A program made the position numbers and the translations under genes. This document shows, one piece after another, positions 39,685 through 41,783 of a stretch of DNA of 41,783 nt. The notes beneath the pieces are model-generated. The model saw only the letters and a list, made by a program, of their open reading frames with translations, was not told the origin of the DNA and searched no databases. The stretch is from positions 1 through 41,783 of the forward strand of contig DATDHU010000150.1 of NCBI GenBank assembly GCA_036521415.1, in the 5' to 3' direction. The first letter of the stretch is position 1. Each line of letters opens with the position of its first letter. This stretch comes from DASXMT01 sp036521415. GTDB taxonomy: Bacteria; Actinomycetota; Acidimicrobiia; Acidimicrobiales; RAAP-2.

Positions 39685-39751
39685 TCGTCTCGCACTGTTA
39701 AATATGCCGTAATAAGGGCAGCCGCGCCTATAAAAAAATGCGCTTTCGTGC

Positions 39752-39767
39752 TACGGTATAAATACCG
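39752..39767 (+). promoter_or_regulatory. Promoter and palindrome in the AT-rich desaturase leader
   Basis: CGGTAT-AA-ATACCG (39754-39767) is an inverted repeat with 6-bp arms. It overlaps TACGGT (39752-39757), a TANNNT -10, and TATAAA (39757-39762). The surrounding 39690-39770 is about half A+T, far above the window average. A repressor bound here would block transcription. Confidence 0.45.
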
Positions 39768-39840
39768 CCGGCGCATGGTTGGCGCGGCCCGTTCGAGTTC
39801 TACCCGAGTTGGCTCAATCCACTCGACTAGGAGCTCGAAA

Positions 39841-39900
39841 ATGCCTGGCTTCTTTCACCCGTCTATTGACGCGCCCATGTTGGGCCGACCCGCCTCATGA
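39841..39900 (+). CDS. 19-residue upstream ORF translationally coupled to the desaturase
   Basis: A short ORF (MPGFFHPSIDAPMLGRPAS) with AGGAG at 39829-39833, 7 nt before its ATG, a far better ribosome site than anything before the desaturase. Its TGA overlaps the desaturase ATG (ATGA). Ribosomes reading it would deliver translation to the desaturase. It may be a leader peptide with a regulatory role; its sequence matches no family I know. Confidence 0.55.
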   Translation: MPGFFHPSIDAPMLGRPAS

Positions 39901-40877
39901 GCGCCACCCCCGTGCTGACTGCGGAAGCGCCATCCCCACCGATCGAACCAGCATCGCCACCGATGCCGGCCCCCGACCCCACGATTAACCCTGGCTGGTC
40001 CGGGCGGTTGTTCACCGCATTCATCGTTATCACCCCGATTGCCGCATTGGCTTGGGCGGCTCAACACTTCTGGCATAACGGCATCGGCTGGTTCGACCTT
40101 TCATTGGCCATCGTGCTGTATGCGATCACCGGACATGGCATCGCGCTCGGCTTTCATCGATTGCTCACCCATCGCAGCTTCAAGGCTCACCGGTGGCTTC
40201 GGATCTCTTTGGCCATCTCGGGCTCGATGGCCGTCGAAGGCTCAGTGATCAGTTGGGTGTCCCATCACCGCCGGCACCACGTCTATGCCGACCAACCGGG
40301 GGACCCTCATTCACCATCGAGCTTCGGCCAGGGATTCCTGCCCCAGCTGCGAGGGTTGGGCCATGCCCACGTGGGCTGGCTCTTCTCGGGGGAGCAGTCG
40401 AACCCGGAGAAGTGGAGCCGTGATCTCCTGGCCGATCAGGACATGGTCATGGTGTCGAAGCTGACGCCGCTGTGGATGGCGTTGTCGTTGATCGTGCCGT
40501 TCGGACTGGGATGGGCCGTGACCCGGAGCATCACCGGGGCCCTCCTGGCCCTGCTGTGGGCGGGCGGCGTGCGCATCGCCCTCCTTCACCACGTCACCTG
40601 GAGCGTCAACTCGCTCGCGCACATGTTCGGCAAGCGCCCCTACAAGAGCAACGATCACAGCGGCAACATCGCATGGCTTGCCATCCTGAGCTTCGGCGAC
40701 TCCTGGCACAACACCCATCACGCCTTTCCGGCACTGGCCCGGCACGGGTGCGACGCTGGTCAGATCGACTCATCGGCTCGCCTCCTGCGGATTTTCGAGA
40801 CCATGGGATGGGCGTCGAAGGCCCGGTGGCCGACGCCGGGGCAACTCGCCGGCCGACGCATTCTCGCCGCTCCCTGA
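39897..40877 (+). CDS. Membrane fatty acid desaturase (acyl-CoA delta-9 type)
   Basis: A 326-residue integral-membrane diiron desaturase. The three histidine boxes are LGFHRLLTHRSF near residues 84-95, SHHRRHHVYAD near 122-132 and DSWHNTHHAFP near 266-276, the delta-9 acyl-CoA desaturase pattern. TM pairs lie near 38-85 and 185-240. The first 30 residues are Pro/Ala-rich. It adds a double bond to membrane lipid acyl chains, usually to keep fluidity in the cold. Translation seems coupled to the short upstream ORF; its own ribosome site is weak. Confidence in family is high, in regulation low. Confidence 0.93.
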   Translation: MSATPVLTAEAPSPPIEPASPPMPAPDPTINPGWSGRLFTAFIVITPIAALAWAAQHFWHNGIGWFDLSLAIVLYAITGHGIALGFHRLLTHRSFKAHRWLRISLAISGSMAVEGSVISWVSHHRRHHVYADQPGDPHSPSSFGQGFLPQLRGLGHAHVGWLFSGEQSNPEKWSRDLLADQDMVMVSKLTPLWMALSLIVPFGLGWAVTRSITGALLALLWAGGVRIALLHHVTWSVNSLAHMFGKRPYKSNDHSGNIAWLAILSFGDSWHNTHHAFPALARHGCDAGQIDSSARLLRIFETMGWASKARWPTPGQLAGRRILAAP

Positions 40878-40940
40878 GCCGAGGTTCTCTGGCTCCCGGG
40901 TGCGGGCTCGGCGCGAGTCGAGCATGATCCACACAGCATT

Positions 40941-40955
40941 GGGCGGAAGCCGCCC
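40941..40955. terminator. GC-rich hairpin between convergent desaturase and serine hydrolase
   Basis: GGGCGG-AAG-CCGCCC forms a perfect 6-bp stem with a 3-nt loop in the 85-bp gap between the two stops. It lacks a T-run, as do many actinobacterial terminators, and could serve either strand. Confidence 0.4.
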
Positions 40956-40962
40956 GGTCGAC

Positions 40963-41783
40963 TCAGTGCGAGACGCCAGGTGCCAGGTTGTCCCACACCC
41001 GTTGGGACACGCCCTGGGTGGTGGCGATCCCGTAGTCGAACCCGTAAAGGCCCTTCCCCACAGGATCATCCGTGGTCAGAACGGCCAGGACGTAATTGCG
41101 GTCCTTGCCCTGCACCCATCCCATGCTGTTGACCTGCCATGGACAGGACTCATCCTGCTTGGTGCAGGTCGGGACGTACTTCCAGCCGTTCTTGAGTGCG
41201 ACCGTGACTCCGGGCACCGGATCGGCGTAGTTCGGCCCGTCGCACGTCGTTCCCCAGGGGCCGCACGTCACGCCCCACCGTTGGGTAGGAATGATGCTCT
41301 CCATCAGGTGGAGCCCGTAGTCCCGAGCATTTGTGGTGAGGACGTTGTTGTCGTATGCGAGCGTCCGGACGATGTTCATCTGGTCGGCGGCGGTGGTCGT
41401 CGTGTTGCCCCATCCGTAGTACGTCGGCGACTCGCAGCCGACCTTCGTGTCGGTGGTTGGGATCGCCATGTTGAATTGGGTGAGGGCGTTGCAGCCACCG
41501 CCAAAGTAGAACAGCGACGTCGCCGCCACGTTGTCGCTCATCGTGATCATGTTCTGCATGAGGTACTGGATCGAGTAGGGAACGTTGGACGGGATCGTCC
41601 CGGCCGTCCCCTGGAACTGCTTGAGCCACATGGACAGGATGTCGGCCTTCACGATGCTGGCCGTGTATTGCGTGTTCGACCCGTTGGTAAGCAGGGAGGT
41701 CCCGCCCGTGAGCTTGTCGAAGAGGGCCACCTGGACCACTCCATGCCGGGAGTGGAGGTAGGCGAGGACTCCGTGGAGAGGGT
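40963..41783 (-). CDS. Serine hydrolase of the beta-lactamase/transpeptidase-like fold (N-terminus outside window)
   Basis: The frame is open to the window edge, so the N-terminus (and probable signal peptide) is missing; 273 codons are visible. The active-site S-x2-K is in QYTASIVKADIL, the SDN motif in ITMSDNVAATSLF and the third motif is KNG (VALKNGWKYVP) instead of KTG. WQVNSMGWVQG follows, as in actinobacterial serine hydrolases of this group. Four cysteines (CGPWGTTC and CTKQDESC) suggest disulfides, so the protein is probably secreted. Likely a peptidase or lactamase-like enzyme; true beta-lactamase activity is not implied. Confidence 0.78.
   Translation of the reverse strand, partial: PLHGVLAYLHSRHGVVQVALFDKLTGGTSLLTNGSNTQYTASIVKADILSMWLKQFQGTAGTIPSNVPYSIQYLMQNMITMSDNVAATSLFYFGGGCNALTQFNMAIPTTDTKVGCESPTYYGWGNTTTTAADQMNIVRTLAYDNNVLTTNARDYGLHLMESIIPTQRWGVTCGPWGTTCDGPNYADPVPGVTVALKNGWKYVPTCTKQDESCPWQVNSMGWVQGKDRNYVLAVLTTDDPVGKGLYGFDYGIATTQGVSQRVWDNLAPGVSH

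Overview
This is a high-GC window of roughly two-thirds G+C with densely packed genes. The gene content points to an actinobacterium, most likely of the class Acidimicrobiia. It carries a PdtaS-type sensor kinase, a Get3/ArsA pair like Rv3679/Rv3680, a DUF3107 (TB9.4-like) protein, a SigK/RskA-type sigma/anti-sigma pair and many leaderless starts. It also has a complete System I (Ccm) cytochrome c maturation locus and a valyl-tRNA synthetase of the archaeal/rickettsial type, which classical actinobacteria usually lack. The taxonomic call is inference from gene content.

Layout. 1-5127 (minus): the N-terminal part of a PdtaS-like kinase, a PHP-domain phosphoesterase, an O-methyltransferase, two ArsA-family ATPases and DUF3107. 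5194-9636: a dGTPase-like HD hydrolase, then an Fe-S block made of an Mrp/ApbC ATPase (minus) divergent from a SufR-like regulator and a cysteine desulfurase (plus). 9707-19744 (minus): one run of eleven closely spaced or overlapping genes, enoyl-CoA hydratase, gmd, ccdA and ccmA-B-C-D-E-F-G-H. The tiny ccmD sits in a 153-bp gap with GTGA overlaps on both sides. 19810-25549: a glycosyltransferase, a TetR regulator, the rskA/sigK-like pair with a candidate autoregulatory promoter, a diiron ferritin-like protein, a DUF4395 membrane protein and a low-molecular-weight phosphatase. 25697-32361: a large YfhO-like membrane protein, a collagen-like surface protein, an acyl-CoA dehydrogenase, an MFS transporter and a cold-shock protein. 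32594-36625: divergent cysS and valS. 36677-39045: a 27-bp tandem repeat, tetR, nitroreductase and flavodoxin on the minus strand, then DUF2277 on the plus strand. 39209-41783: two coupled small orphan genes, a fatty acid desaturase with a long AT-rich leader and a coupled 19-codon upstream ORF, and a partial serine hydrolase.

Three features of sequence organisation stand out. First, at least ten genes have a TANNNT -10-like hexamer ending exactly 6-7 nt before the start codon, the signature of leaderless mRNAs. Second, two genes (glycosyltransferase and DUF4395) have no ATG/GTG/TTG where homology requires the start, but each has ATT followed by CCG there; one is preceded by a perfect Shine-Dalgarno and the other by a leaderless-type -10. 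Third, short tandem duplications sit exactly on gene boundaries (ccmH stop, ccmF start, tetR stop). The only gene-free stretch over 300 bp is 23217-23573.
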